Assembly: GCA_036504075.1 (NCBI GenBank)
Contig: DASXVX010000030.1
Span: 1 to 40,721, forward strand
Direction of reading: 5' to 3'
Source: DASXVX01 sp036504075
Lineage (GTDB): Bacteria; Bacillota; Sulfobacillia; Symbiobacteriales; Symbiobacteriaceae
Length of the DNA stretch: 40,721 nt
Shown here one piece after another: positions 30,554 through 37,352 of the stretch (its first letter is position 1; every line of letters starts with the position of its first letter). The position numbers and the translations under genes were made by a program. A model generated the notes under the pieces. That model made no database searches. It saw nothing but the letters and a program-made list of their open reading frames with translations, and had not been told where the DNA came from.

Positions 30554-32156
30554 GGGGGGACTCCTCCTCTTCCGTCGATCCCAGCGAGGCGACGGGCAGC
30601 GTAAACGTGAAGGTACTGCCGCCGCCCGGGGCGTCGTCCACCCAGAGCCGGCCGCCATGCAGTTCCACGAGGTTCCGGGACAGGGCCAGACCGAGGCCGG
30701 AGCCGGGGTGCTGGCGGCCAGGAATCTCGATCCGGCGGAACGCTTCAAAGATAGCGTCGCGATGCTCCGCCGGGACGCCGGGGCCGGTGTCGCGCACGGA
30801 GACTTCCACCCAACCGGGGACCGACCGGGCGCTTACCGTGACGCTGCCGCCGGCGGGGGTGAACTTGATGGCGTTCCCCACCAGGTTCATGAACACTTGC
30901 TTGACTCGCAGCGGGTCCACCATGACCAGGGGTAGTCCGTCCAGCCGCTCGACGTTCAGTGCGATCTGCTTCTGACCGGCCAGCAGCCGCAGGGCGGATT
31001 CGATGCCCACGAGCAGTTCGGGCACGTCCGCGACATCCGTGAAGAGCTGAACCCGGCCGGCCTCCAGGCGGGAGAGGTCGAGCAGGTCGTTGACCATGGC
31101 GAGCAGGCGGCGGCTGGAGTCGAGCACGTCCTCCAGGTACTCCTGCTGCTGCCCTTCGGCCTGTTTCAACAGCAGTTCGGTAAAGGCGATGATCGAGGTG
31201 AGCGGGGTCCGCAGTTCGTGGCTGACGGTCGCCAGGAACTGGCCCTGGAGCTGGTTGGCCTGCTCCAGCTCGCGGGTCCGCTCGGCCACCTTGGCTTCCA
31301 GGTCGTTGTACAGCTCCCGGAGCGACCTGGCCATGAGTTCGATCTCTCCGGCCACCACGTCCAGCTCCCGGCTGCCCTTCAGCGCCTTTAGCTCGCCCGG
31401 CCGGATGTCCAGGTTCCCCTTGCCGATGCGGATGGCCACCGCTGCCAGCCGCTCCAGCGGGTGAGTGACCAGCACGCGGGAGAGGCCGTAGATCACGAGC
31501 AGGGAGACCAGCGTGATCGCGACGATCATCCAGATCTGGGCGACGGCGTTATGCCGGATGCGGGCGATGGCATCGTCCATGGGCAGCGTGACGGTGATGG
31601 CGCCGCCCAACTGGCCCTCCGTGTAGCCTTCCTTGGGGTAGCCGGCGATGTCCAGCTCGCCGGCGGGTCCGCCGTGGCAAGCCAGGCATTCCTTTTCGAT
31701 GCGCAGGGGCACGGCGAACCGGAAGACCGGCTTGCCGTTCTCGACAATCTGCTTGTAGAACTCCACCAGTTTCGGGTCGTCGGTGAACTTCATCATGGCT
31801 TCCCAGTCAAAACCGTCGGGTGCGTTCTCCGGTCGCCGGACCTGAAAGCGGGTCTGCTTCAGGCGCATGCCGGTCATCTCACCGAAAATCTCCCCGACGC
31901 CCCGGCCGACGGCTGCCGGGTTCAGGCCCTTGAACTCAAAGTGGCCGGCCTGGTCGCTATTGATTTTGTCCTGGCTCCGGGCAATGAACAGGCGGGTGGC
32001 GATCAGTTCGTCGGTCATGACCTGGGCCTTGGTGTGCATCTCGGTCACGAGGTCCTGTTGCTGCTGCCGCCAGACCAGCACGAGGTTTGCGCTCAACATC
32101 AGCAGCAGCGTGAGTGTGATTCCGGCCATGAACTGAATGCTGAGCTTGCGGGGCAT
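30519..32156 (-). CDS. Sensor histidine kinase with c-heme sensor domain (DUF3365/Tll0287-like)
   Basis: A 545-residue membrane kinase. Membrane helices at about 8-29 and 206-230 flank an extracytoplasmic sensor domain of about 170 residues. The sensor holds a c-type heme motif, CLACHG (157-161), in the stretch PVFRFAVPLRIEKECLACHG, typical of the DUF3365/Tll0287-like family. A HAMP-like linker and coiled coil follow, then HisKA with H313 in TVSHELRTPLTS and an ATPase domain with N, G1 and G2 boxes (NLVGNAIKFTP, VRDTGPGVP, GSGLGLALSRNLVELHGG). It likely senses redox state or a heme ligand outside the membrane and signals to the overlapping regulator. The ATG follows AGGTGGTG. Confidence 0.92.
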   Translation of the reverse strand: MPRKLSIQFMAGITLTLLLMLSANLVLVWRQQQQDLVTEMHTKAQVMTDELIATRLFIARSQDKINSDQAGHFEFKGLNPAAVGRGVGEIFGEMTGMRLKQTRFQVRRPENAPDGFDWEAMMKFTDDPKLVEFYKQIVENGKPVFRFAVPLRIEKECLACHGGPAGELDIAGYPKEGYTEGQLGGAITVTLPMDDAIARIRHNAVAQIWMIVAITLVSLLVIYGLSRVLVTHPLERLAAVAIRIGKGNLDIRPGELKALKGSRELDVVAGEIELMARSLRELYNDLEAKVAERTRELEQANQLQGQFLATVSHELRTPLTSIIAFTELLLKQAEGQQQEYLEDVLDSSRRLLAMVNDLLDLSRLEAGRVQLFTDVADVPELLVGIESALRLLAGQKQIALNVERLDGLPLVMVDPLRVKQVFMNLVGNAIKFTPAGGSVTVSARSVPGWVEVSVRDTGPGVPAEHRDAIFEAFRRIEIPGRQHPGSGLGLALSRNLVELHGGRLWVDDAPGGGSTFTFTLPVASLGSTEEEESPHAGDQKDPGGR

Positions 32157-32232
32157 GACAAAAACACCACCTGGTGCGTCGGGGTGAACCTGGCTTCAGT
32201 ATAAGCCAGCGTCTGAAGACGCCCGAATGGCG

Positions 32233-32248
32233 GAAAAGCACTCTTTTC
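32233..32248. promoter_or_regulatory. Inverted repeat before the MarR-type gene
   Basis: GAAAAG (32233-32238), CACT, CTTTTC (32243-32248), in the 103-base divergent gap between the kinase and the MarR-type gene. A second palindrome, TAGGCCTA, follows at 32251-32258, directly before the ATG. Either could be an autoregulatory operator. Confidence 0.4.
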
Positions 32249-32259
32249 GCTAGGCCTAA

Positions 32260-32697
32260 ATGGTTAGAAAGGATGCCGGGTCGCCATCGATCATGCTGCT
32301 ACTGCCACAGGGCGGTCCTTTCTGGTTGGCCGGAGCGCATATTATATCGCATTTCAGCGAGTCCCGGGCCAGGGCGGCGGGGCTGACGCCCCACCGGCAT
32401 CAGATGCTGCTGGCCATCCGGGGCACGCCGGGGCGGGACTGGGCGACCCCGGGGGAGATCGCCGAAGCACTGCAGATTAACCACAACGCCGCCGTGGGGC
32501 TGGTAAACCGGGCCGAGTCGGCGGGACTCGTCGCCCGCTCGGCCCACCCGGTGGACCGGCGGCGGGTCTGCGCTTCGCTGACGCCGCTGGGCGAGGAGAT
32601 TCTGGAGGCGCTCTCCGTGGACCACAGGCGGGAACCGGCCCGGATTGCACCCGCACTGGCGGAGTTGCTGGCGATCTTCCCGGACCCCGGCGAGTAA
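32260..32697 (+). CDS. MarR-type transcriptional regulator
   Basis: A 145-residue winged-helix protein. The DNA-binding core reads TPGEIAEALQINHNAAVGLVNRAESAGLVARSAHPVDRRRVCASLTPLGEEIL, with the DRRRV wing typical of MarR proteins. The N-terminal dimerisation helices are shorter than usual. The effector is unknown. The start is uncertain: ATG 32260 and ATG 32293 are both in frame and neither has a strong ribosome site. Palindromes sit just upstream. It is divergent from the sensor kinase and precedes glpD, but the glpD leader structure suggests a separate mechanism for that gene. Confidence 0.75.
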   Translation: MVRKDAGSPSIMLLLPQGGPFWLAGAHIISHFSESRARAAGLTPHRHQMLLAIRGTPGRDWATPGEIAEALQINHNAAVGLVNRAESAGLVARSAHPVDRRRVCASLTPLGEEILEALSVDHRREPARIAPALAELLAIFPDPGE

Positions 32698-32760
32698 TCG
32701 GAACGGCCGCCGGTTTTCGAACCGCGCCTCGCCCCATAAACGTGATAAAATGAACTTGTG

Positions 32761-32839
32761 ATGGCAGAGAAACGGAGAAACCATCCGAACTGCGGGCGAC
32801 CTGCGTCGCCCGTGGTTTGGTGTGCCGTTTCCCTGCCAT
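32761..32839 (+). promoter_or_regulatory. Long leader hairpin upstream of glpD, candidate GlpP antitermination site
   Basis: A 79-base leader hairpin with 28 paired positions. ATGGCAG (32761-32767) pairs with CTGCCAT (32833-32839), GAAACGG (32769-32775) with CCGTTTC (32825-32831), AAACCA (32778-32783) with TGGTTT (32813-32818) and CGGGCGAC (32793-32800) with GTCGCCCG (32805-32812). A T-rich run (TTTTGGTTT) follows. A TAAAAT box at 32746-32751 would start the RNA close to the stem, but no good -35 is visible. B. subtilis glpD has a leader terminator controlled by GlpP, and glpP is the gene after glpD here. Confidence 0.75.
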
Positions 32840-32860
32840 TTTGGTTTGGAGGTGTTCAGG

Positions 32861-34516
32861 ATGATGAACAGGGAGCAGAACCTGAAGAAGCTGGCCGGGC
32901 AGGCCTTTGACCTGCTGGTGATCGGCGGCGGGATTACGGGCGCCGGCATCGCCCGAGAGGCCGCTCTGCGGGGGTTGAAGGTCGCTCTGGTGGAAGCCGG
33001 GGATTTCGGATCCGGCACCAGCAGCCGCTCCACCAAGCTGATTCACGGCGGTCTTCGCTACCTGAAGAATTTTGAGTTTCGGCTGGTGAAGGAGTCGGTC
33101 ACGGAGCGGCAGCGGCTGCTGGCCATGGCGCCGCACCTGGTGAAAGCGACGCCGTTCCTGTTTCCGGTCTACCAGGGCGATCCGGACGGCCTGCTCAAAC
33201 TACACGTGGGCCTGGCGTTCTACGACTGGTTCGCCGGGGCCGGCAATCCCATTCCCCATACGATGCAGCCGCCGGGATCGCTGGTTGCGCTGGAGCCGTC
33301 CCTGCGGGCGGAGGGCTTGCGCGGCGGGGCGGTCTACGGCGACTCCCGGACCGACGACGCCCGGCTGACCATGGCGGTGCTGCAGTCGGCGGCGGCCCAC
33401 GGGGTGGCGTTGGTGAACTACGCGGCGGTGCAGGGCTTCCGGAAGGATGGGGCCGGCCGGATTACCGGAGCGGTAGTCACTGACCGCTTGACCGGCGGGG
33501 AGATCGCGGTGCAGGCCGGCCGGGTGCTGGCGGCAGCGGGCCCCTGGGCCGACGCGGTCCGGCAGTTGGACGACCCGGCGGCGAAGCCGCTGCTGCGCCT
33601 GACCAAAGGCATCCACCTGACCGTACCGAAAGCGCGGCTGCCGGTCAGCCATTGCGTCGTCATCCGGGGGCGGGACGGGCGGATGATGTTCGCCGTGCCC
33701 CATGGCGACTACACCTACGCCGGTACGACCGACACGGACTACACCGGCGACCCGGCGGCCGTCCGGGCCGAGGGTCCCGATGTGGCGTACGTGCTGGACG
33801 CCCTGCACCGCTCGTTCCCGTCGGCGGCGATCGGCTTCGGCGATGTGGTCAGCACCTGGGCCGGGCTGCGCCCGCTACTGCGCCCGGTGGGCATCAAGGA
33901 TCCTTCGGCCACCTCCCGGGACTACAAGCTGTTCACCAGCCCGTCCGGGCTGATCACGGTGGCCGGCGGCAAACTGACCGCCTTCCGGGCGATGGCCGAG
34001 CACATTGTTGATGGCCTTTTCCCGGCCGCCGGGCGCCACACCGGGAAGTCCACCGCACCGCTGCCGGGGGCGACGGCGCCTGGCGTCACTGACGCCGAAA
34101 TCGCCGGCCTGGCGGAGCGGACGGGCGTGGAGGTCAGCGTGGTGAGCCGCCTGGTGGATTACTACGGCGGAAACTTCGGTTCGGTGGCGGCAGCGTGGGG
34201 GCCGGGCGGGGCAGGGTTGGTTGAGGCGGGGCTTGAGCCTGGCGAGGCGGAGCCGGGCCACCCGGCGGCGCTGCGCTGGACGCTGGCCCGGGTGCGCCAC
34301 GCCGTCAACGCCGAGATGGCCACCCGGCTGGAAGATGTGATCTGGCGACGCACCGACCTGATGCTCTTCACCCCGGACAACAGCAGTCCGCTGCTGGACC
34401 GGCTGGCCGGCGAAATGGCCGGCCTGCTGGGCTGGTCCGACAGCCGTCGCCAGGCGGAAATTGCCATCTGCCGGGACCGGATCCGCCAGATGCACGCCTG
34501 GCGGGAGGAGGTTTGA
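32861..34516 (+). CDS. glpD: Aerobic-type glycerol-3-phosphate dehydrogenase
   Basis: A 551-residue flavoprotein that oxidises glycerol-3-phosphate to dihydroxyacetone phosphate and passes electrons to menaquinone, at the inner face of the membrane. The FAD-binding start is FDLLVIGGGITGAGIAREAALRGLKVALVEAGDFGSGTSSRSTKLIHGGLRYL. Further motifs are DARLTMAVLQSAAAHG, GPWADAVRQL, KGIHLTVPKARLP and DYTYAGTTDTDYTG. The C-terminal DAO domain is complete. The ATG at 32861 has GGAGG 8 bases upstream. Neither glpF nor glpK is in the window. A 79-base hairpin in the leader and glpP just downstream suggest antitermination control. Confidence 0.95.
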   Translation: MMNREQNLKKLAGQAFDLLVIGGGITGAGIAREAALRGLKVALVEAGDFGSGTSSRSTKLIHGGLRYLKNFEFRLVKESVTERQRLLAMAPHLVKATPFLFPVYQGDPDGLLKLHVGLAFYDWFAGAGNPIPHTMQPPGSLVALEPSLRAEGLRGGAVYGDSRTDDARLTMAVLQSAAAHGVALVNYAAVQGFRKDGAGRITGAVVTDRLTGGEIAVQAGRVLAAAGPWADAVRQLDDPAAKPLLRLTKGIHLTVPKARLPVSHCVVIRGRDGRMMFAVPHGDYTYAGTTDTDYTGDPAAVRAEGPDVAYVLDALHRSFPSAAIGFGDVVSTWAGLRPLLRPVGIKDPSATSRDYKLFTSPSGLITVAGGKLTAFRAMAEHIVDGLFPAAGRHTGKSTAPLPGATAPGVTDAEIAGLAERTGVEVSVVSRLVDYYGGNFGSVAAAWGPGGAGLVEAGLEPGEAEPGHPAALRWTLARVRHAVNAEMATRLEDVIWRRTDLMLFTPDNSSPLLDRLAGEMAGLLGWSDSRRQAEIAICRDRIRQMHAWREEV

Positions 34517-34572
34517 CCGGCAAGGCGAATATCCCCGGCTGAGTGGCTCGATTCGGAAAGCGGGGAAGCTTT

Positions 34573-35151
34573 GTGTCACACGACCTGGCCGCACGTGTGC
34601 GGTCCGCACCAATTATTCCGGCTGTGCGCGACCCCAGGGATCTGCCTGCGGCCCTGGCCAGCCCGCAGCCGGTGGTCTTTCTGCTCGCCACGGAGATCAA
34701 TAATGTAGTGGAACTGGTGCGGGTCGTGCGCGGCGCGGGGAAGGACGTCTTCGTGCACTTCGACCTGGTGAGCGGCCTGGGCAAAGACCAGCCGGCCCTG
34801 GGCTGGCTGGCGGGAGCCGCCCGGCCGTCTGGGGTCATTACCACCCGCTCGGCCTTGCTGGGCCAGGCCCGGTCGCTGGGGCTGGTGACCATTCAGCGGA
34901 CGTTCATGGTCGACTCCCAGTCCATGCAGACGACCATCGAGCAGACGCGGAAGATGCCGCCGGACTTCCTGGAGGCGATGCCCGCCATCGCTCCGGAGGG
35001 CATCCGGCACCTGTCCGGCCAGGTCGGGTGCCCGGTGATTGCCGGCGGGCTGGTCCGCAGCGTCCCCCAGGTAAAAGCTGCGCTGGCCTCGGGCGCCATC
35101 GCCGTCTCTACCAGTTGCGAAAAACTCTGGACACACGAGTTTCGGGCCTGA
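34573..35151 (+). CDS. glpP: Glycerol-3-phosphate-responsive antiterminator GlpP
   Basis: A 192-residue protein with the length of B. subtilis GlpP. The family signature runs through IIPAVRDPRDLPAAL, VVFLLATEINNVVELVRVV, VFVHFDLVSGLGKDQPAL, GVITTRSALLGQARSLGL, TIQRTFMVDSQSMQTTIEQ and PVIAGGLVRSVPQVKAALASGAIAVSTSCEKLW. GlpP, when bound to glycerol-3-phosphate, lets transcription read through the terminator in the glp leader mRNA. I use the GTG at 34573 because GGGGAAG precedes it; a frame from 34543 adds 10 unlikely residues. It lies 56 bases after glpD and ends at a very strong terminator. Confidence 0.92.
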   Translation: MSHDLAARVRSAPIIPAVRDPRDLPAALASPQPVVFLLATEINNVVELVRVVRGAGKDVFVHFDLVSGLGKDQPALGWLAGAARPSGVITTRSALLGQARSLGLVTIQRTFMVDSQSMQTTIEQTRKMPPDFLEAMPAIAPEGIRHLSGQVGCPVIAGGLVRSVPQVKAALASGAIAVSTSCEKLWTHEFRA

Positions 35152-35174
35152 ACCGGCCGGCCGCCGGACCCGCG

Positions 35175-35218
35175 CCAAAGCCCCCCTTCCCGCTCATCCG
35201 CGGAAAGGGGGGCTTTGG
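35175..35218. terminator. Strong bidirectional terminator
   Basis: CCAAAGCCCCCCTTCC (35175-35190) pairs with GGAAAGGGGGGCTTTGG (35202-35218) with a single bulged A. It ends glpD-glpP and, from the other side, the converging LCP gene whose stop is at 35221. Confidence 0.85.
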
Positions 35219-35220
35219 CT

Positions 35221-36714
35221 TTACGGCGCCTTCGGACCGATGATCAGCTTCAGCGGCGGGTCGTTGGGGCCGGGGGTCATGCGCACGAACTGAGCCTTCG
35301 GCAGCAGTTCCCGCAGATGGCTGGCCGCCTGGGCGTCCCCGCCGTACCAGACGATGCTGGTCGTCTTCACACCGGTCGCCTTGCGGGTGGAGATGATCTG
35401 GTAGCCATTCTGCTGCAAGGTGACCAGCAGTTGGGCCTGCGTGCCGCCCGACCCGTCAATTACCACCACCGGCCACGGGGGGGCGCCCGTACCGGTGCCG
35501 ACGCCCGTGCCTGAGCCAGTGCCCGTGCCTGAGCCCGTGCCGGTGCCCGACTGACCGGGTGTCCCGGGTTCATCGCCGGAAACCGGCGGCTGCGGCGTGG
35601 ACTCGTCGCCAGAAGCTCCCTCGCCTGTCTGCCCGGTTCTGCCGGACGGCTTGCCCCCGGCAGACGAACTCGCGGCCGTTCCGGTCCAGGCCGTCGGATC
35701 ATCGCTGCCGCTCGGAAGGGCCGCCTTGTAAGCCGCCTCGTCCCGGGCGTCCTGCTGCTCTGCGGCGACGTCCGGCGAATCGCCTGCCAACTCCCGAACG
35801 GTCGCCCGCAGCTTGCCGATGTCCAGGGCCAGGTAGTAGCCCTCCGCCGTCCAGCGGTCGGTGCCGGGCATCGTCTCCGCTGCGATCGACTGGTCGTTCA
35901 GTTTGTCCTTGGCGATCAGGGCGATGCGGGAAATCTGGGACAGGGACAGGTTGGTCCGCACGTTCTGCACCACCAGCGGCAGCAGTTGCGGCAGCCTCGT
36001 CATGTTGGCCGGCCGCTTGGCCGCCTGCACCAGCGCCTTCAGGAACTGCTGCTGCCGCTTCATCCGGCCCCAGTCCGCCTGGGCGTCGTGCCGGAAGCGC
36101 ACGTAGTGCAGCGCATCGGTGCCGTTCAGGTGCTGCTGCCCCGCCGTCAGGTGAATGTGCAGCGGCGGTTCGTCATACGGGTCGTCGTAGTCCATTTTCT
36201 CGTCGACATTGAGGTCAACCCCGCCCAGGGTATCGACGATTTTCTCGAAGCCGTCCATGGAGACCGCTACGGTATAATCCACCGGGCGCCCCACCAGCTT
36301 TTCAACCGCCTGCCGGGTGAGGTCCTCTTTGCCGTAAACGTAGGCGGCGTTCAGTTTATCCCAGCCGTGACCGGGAATCTCGGCGTACGAGTCGCGCGGC
36401 AGACTCAGCAACTTCACGCTGCCGGCATTCAGGTCCACAAAGCCCAACAGCATGGTATCCGACCGCCCCGGCTCGTCCGGCCGGTCGTCGGCGCCCAAAA
36501 TCAGTACGCTGAAGCGGTTCGCATCCGCTGAGGCATTGGGTGCCGGCGCGGCGTTCGCCAGCGGCCGGTTCCAGAAATGCCGGACGCCCCAGGCCACCAG
36601 CGCCACAATCGTCAGTACAAGCACACTTATGATGAAGCGGCGTCGCCGCCGCTTCAGAGCCCGCATCCGTCCATGCACCTGCATGTCGTGACGGTGCGGC
36701 ATCATGGTCAACAT
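35221..36714 (-). CDS. LytR-CpsA-Psr family protein
   Basis: LCP proteins attach teichoic acids or other glycopolymers to the cell wall. This 497-residue protein has a short basic N-terminus (KRRRRRF), one membrane helix (FIISVLVLTIVALVAWGV), then the LCP domain at about 67-310 with FSVLILGADDRPDEPGRSDTMLLGFVDLN, SLPRDSYAEIPGHGWDKLNAAYVYG, GGVDLNVDEKMDYDDPYD and the arginine stretch ALHYVRFRHDAQADWGRMKRQQQFL. A 100-residue Gly/Thr/Ser/Pro-rich linker follows, containing GTG-type repeats. A C-terminal LytR_C-like domain closes the protein (VVVIDGSGGTQAQLLVTLQQNGYQII to KLIIGP). GGGGGTGG precedes the ATG. Monocistronic. Confidence 0.93.
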   Translation of the reverse strand: MLTMMPHRHDMQVHGRMRALKRRRRRFIISVLVLTIVALVAWGVRHFWNRPLANAAPAPNASADANRFSVLILGADDRPDEPGRSDTMLLGFVDLNAGSVKLLSLPRDSYAEIPGHGWDKLNAAYVYGKEDLTRQAVEKLVGRPVDYTVAVSMDGFEKIVDTLGGVDLNVDEKMDYDDPYDEPPLHIHLTAGQQHLNGTDALHYVRFRHDAQADWGRMKRQQQFLKALVQAAKRPANMTRLPQLLPLVVQNVRTNLSLSQISRIALIAKDKLNDQSIAAETMPGTDRWTAEGYYLALDIGKLRATVRELAGDSPDVAAEQQDARDEAAYKAALPSGSDDPTAWTGTAASSSAGGKPSGRTGQTGEGASGDESTPQPPVSGDEPGTPGQSGTGTGSGTGTGSGTGVGTGTGAPPWPVVVIDGSGGTQAQLLVTLQQNGYQIISTRKATGVKTTSIVWYGGDAQAASHLRELLPKAQFVRMTPGPNDPPLKLIIGPKAP

Positions 36715-36801
36715 TGGCCACCCCCCTTTGAAACAGACCTCCTAACACTACTGCGCCATGCCTTTTGTGTCAACCTGTGCTCTTTCCAGCGGAGGGGAAC
36801 A

Positions 36802-36915
36802 GTGCCAATGACGAAGCAACATATGCCGGTCGCACCACCTCAAGACCCGGCAACCAGGTGGGAGCGGCGAAGGCGGCGGACCGGTCGGGCGGGGGGAATG
36901 AGCCAAGATTTTTAG
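36802..36915 (+). CDS. Possible 37-residue basic peptide
   Basis: A GTG start with GGAGGGGAACA just upstream opens a frame ending at TAG 36915. The peptide is basic and Pro/Arg-rich with no known motif (VPMTKQHMPVAPPQDPATRW, then RRRRRTG and AGGMSQDF). The only support is the strong ribosome-site match. It lies divergent from the LCP gene and just before the repeat array. It may be a chance frame. Confidence 0.25.
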   Translation: MPMTKQHMPVAPPQDPATRWERRRRRTGRAGGMSQDF

Positions 36916-36993
36916 TTTGAACGGGCGGGCACCGAACAAACGCCCCGACATTTACGATTTTAGTGTGGGGTGGCGGAAAGATGGGCGGTCGTC

Positions 36994-37337
36994 CGGGGGT
37001 CGAGTGCCCATCGGTCCGGGGTCGAGTGCCCATCGATCCGGGGTCGAGTGCCCATTAATCCGGGGGTCGAGTGCCCAATCATCCGGGGACGGGTGCCCAA
37101 TCATCCGGGGACGGGTGCCCAATCATCCGGGGACGGGTGCCCAATCATCCGGGGACGGGTGCCCAATCATCCGGGGACGGGTGCCCAATCATCCGGGATG
37201 AGTGCCCAATCATCCGGGATGGGTGCCCAACGATACCGGGATGGGTGCCCAATCATCCGGGATGGGTGCCCAACGATACCGGGATGGGTGCCCAATCATC
37301 CGGGATGGGTGCCCAACGATACCGGGCAGGGTGCCCA
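36994..37337. repeat. Tandem array of 16 units, 21-23 bp period
   Basis: The core GTGCCCA occurs 16 times at 21-23 base intervals (37004, 37026, 37048, 37071, 37093, 37115, 37137, 37159, 37181, 37202, 37223, 37245, 37266, 37288, 37309, 37331). Three blocks differ in flanks: GTCGAGTGCCCAT early, GGACGGGTGCCCAATCATCC in the middle, GATGGGTGCCCAA late. In the late block, units before CATCCGGG and before CGATACCGGG alternate, giving a ~43-bp dimer repeated about three times. There are no unique spacers, so it is not a CRISPR array. Period near two helical turns suggests phased binding sites. It fills the 436 bases between the LCP and hsdR genes. Confidence 0.9.
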
Positions 37338-37352
37338 ACCCAATGCTGCATG

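Noticed and set aside
34543..34572. Upstream start of glpP
   Set aside because: No ribosome site before 34543, and the 192-residue product from 34573 matches the usual GlpP length.
36994..37337. CRISPR array
   Set aside because: No unique spacers and no constant repeat plus spacer pattern; units are directly abutting and only 21-23 bases long.
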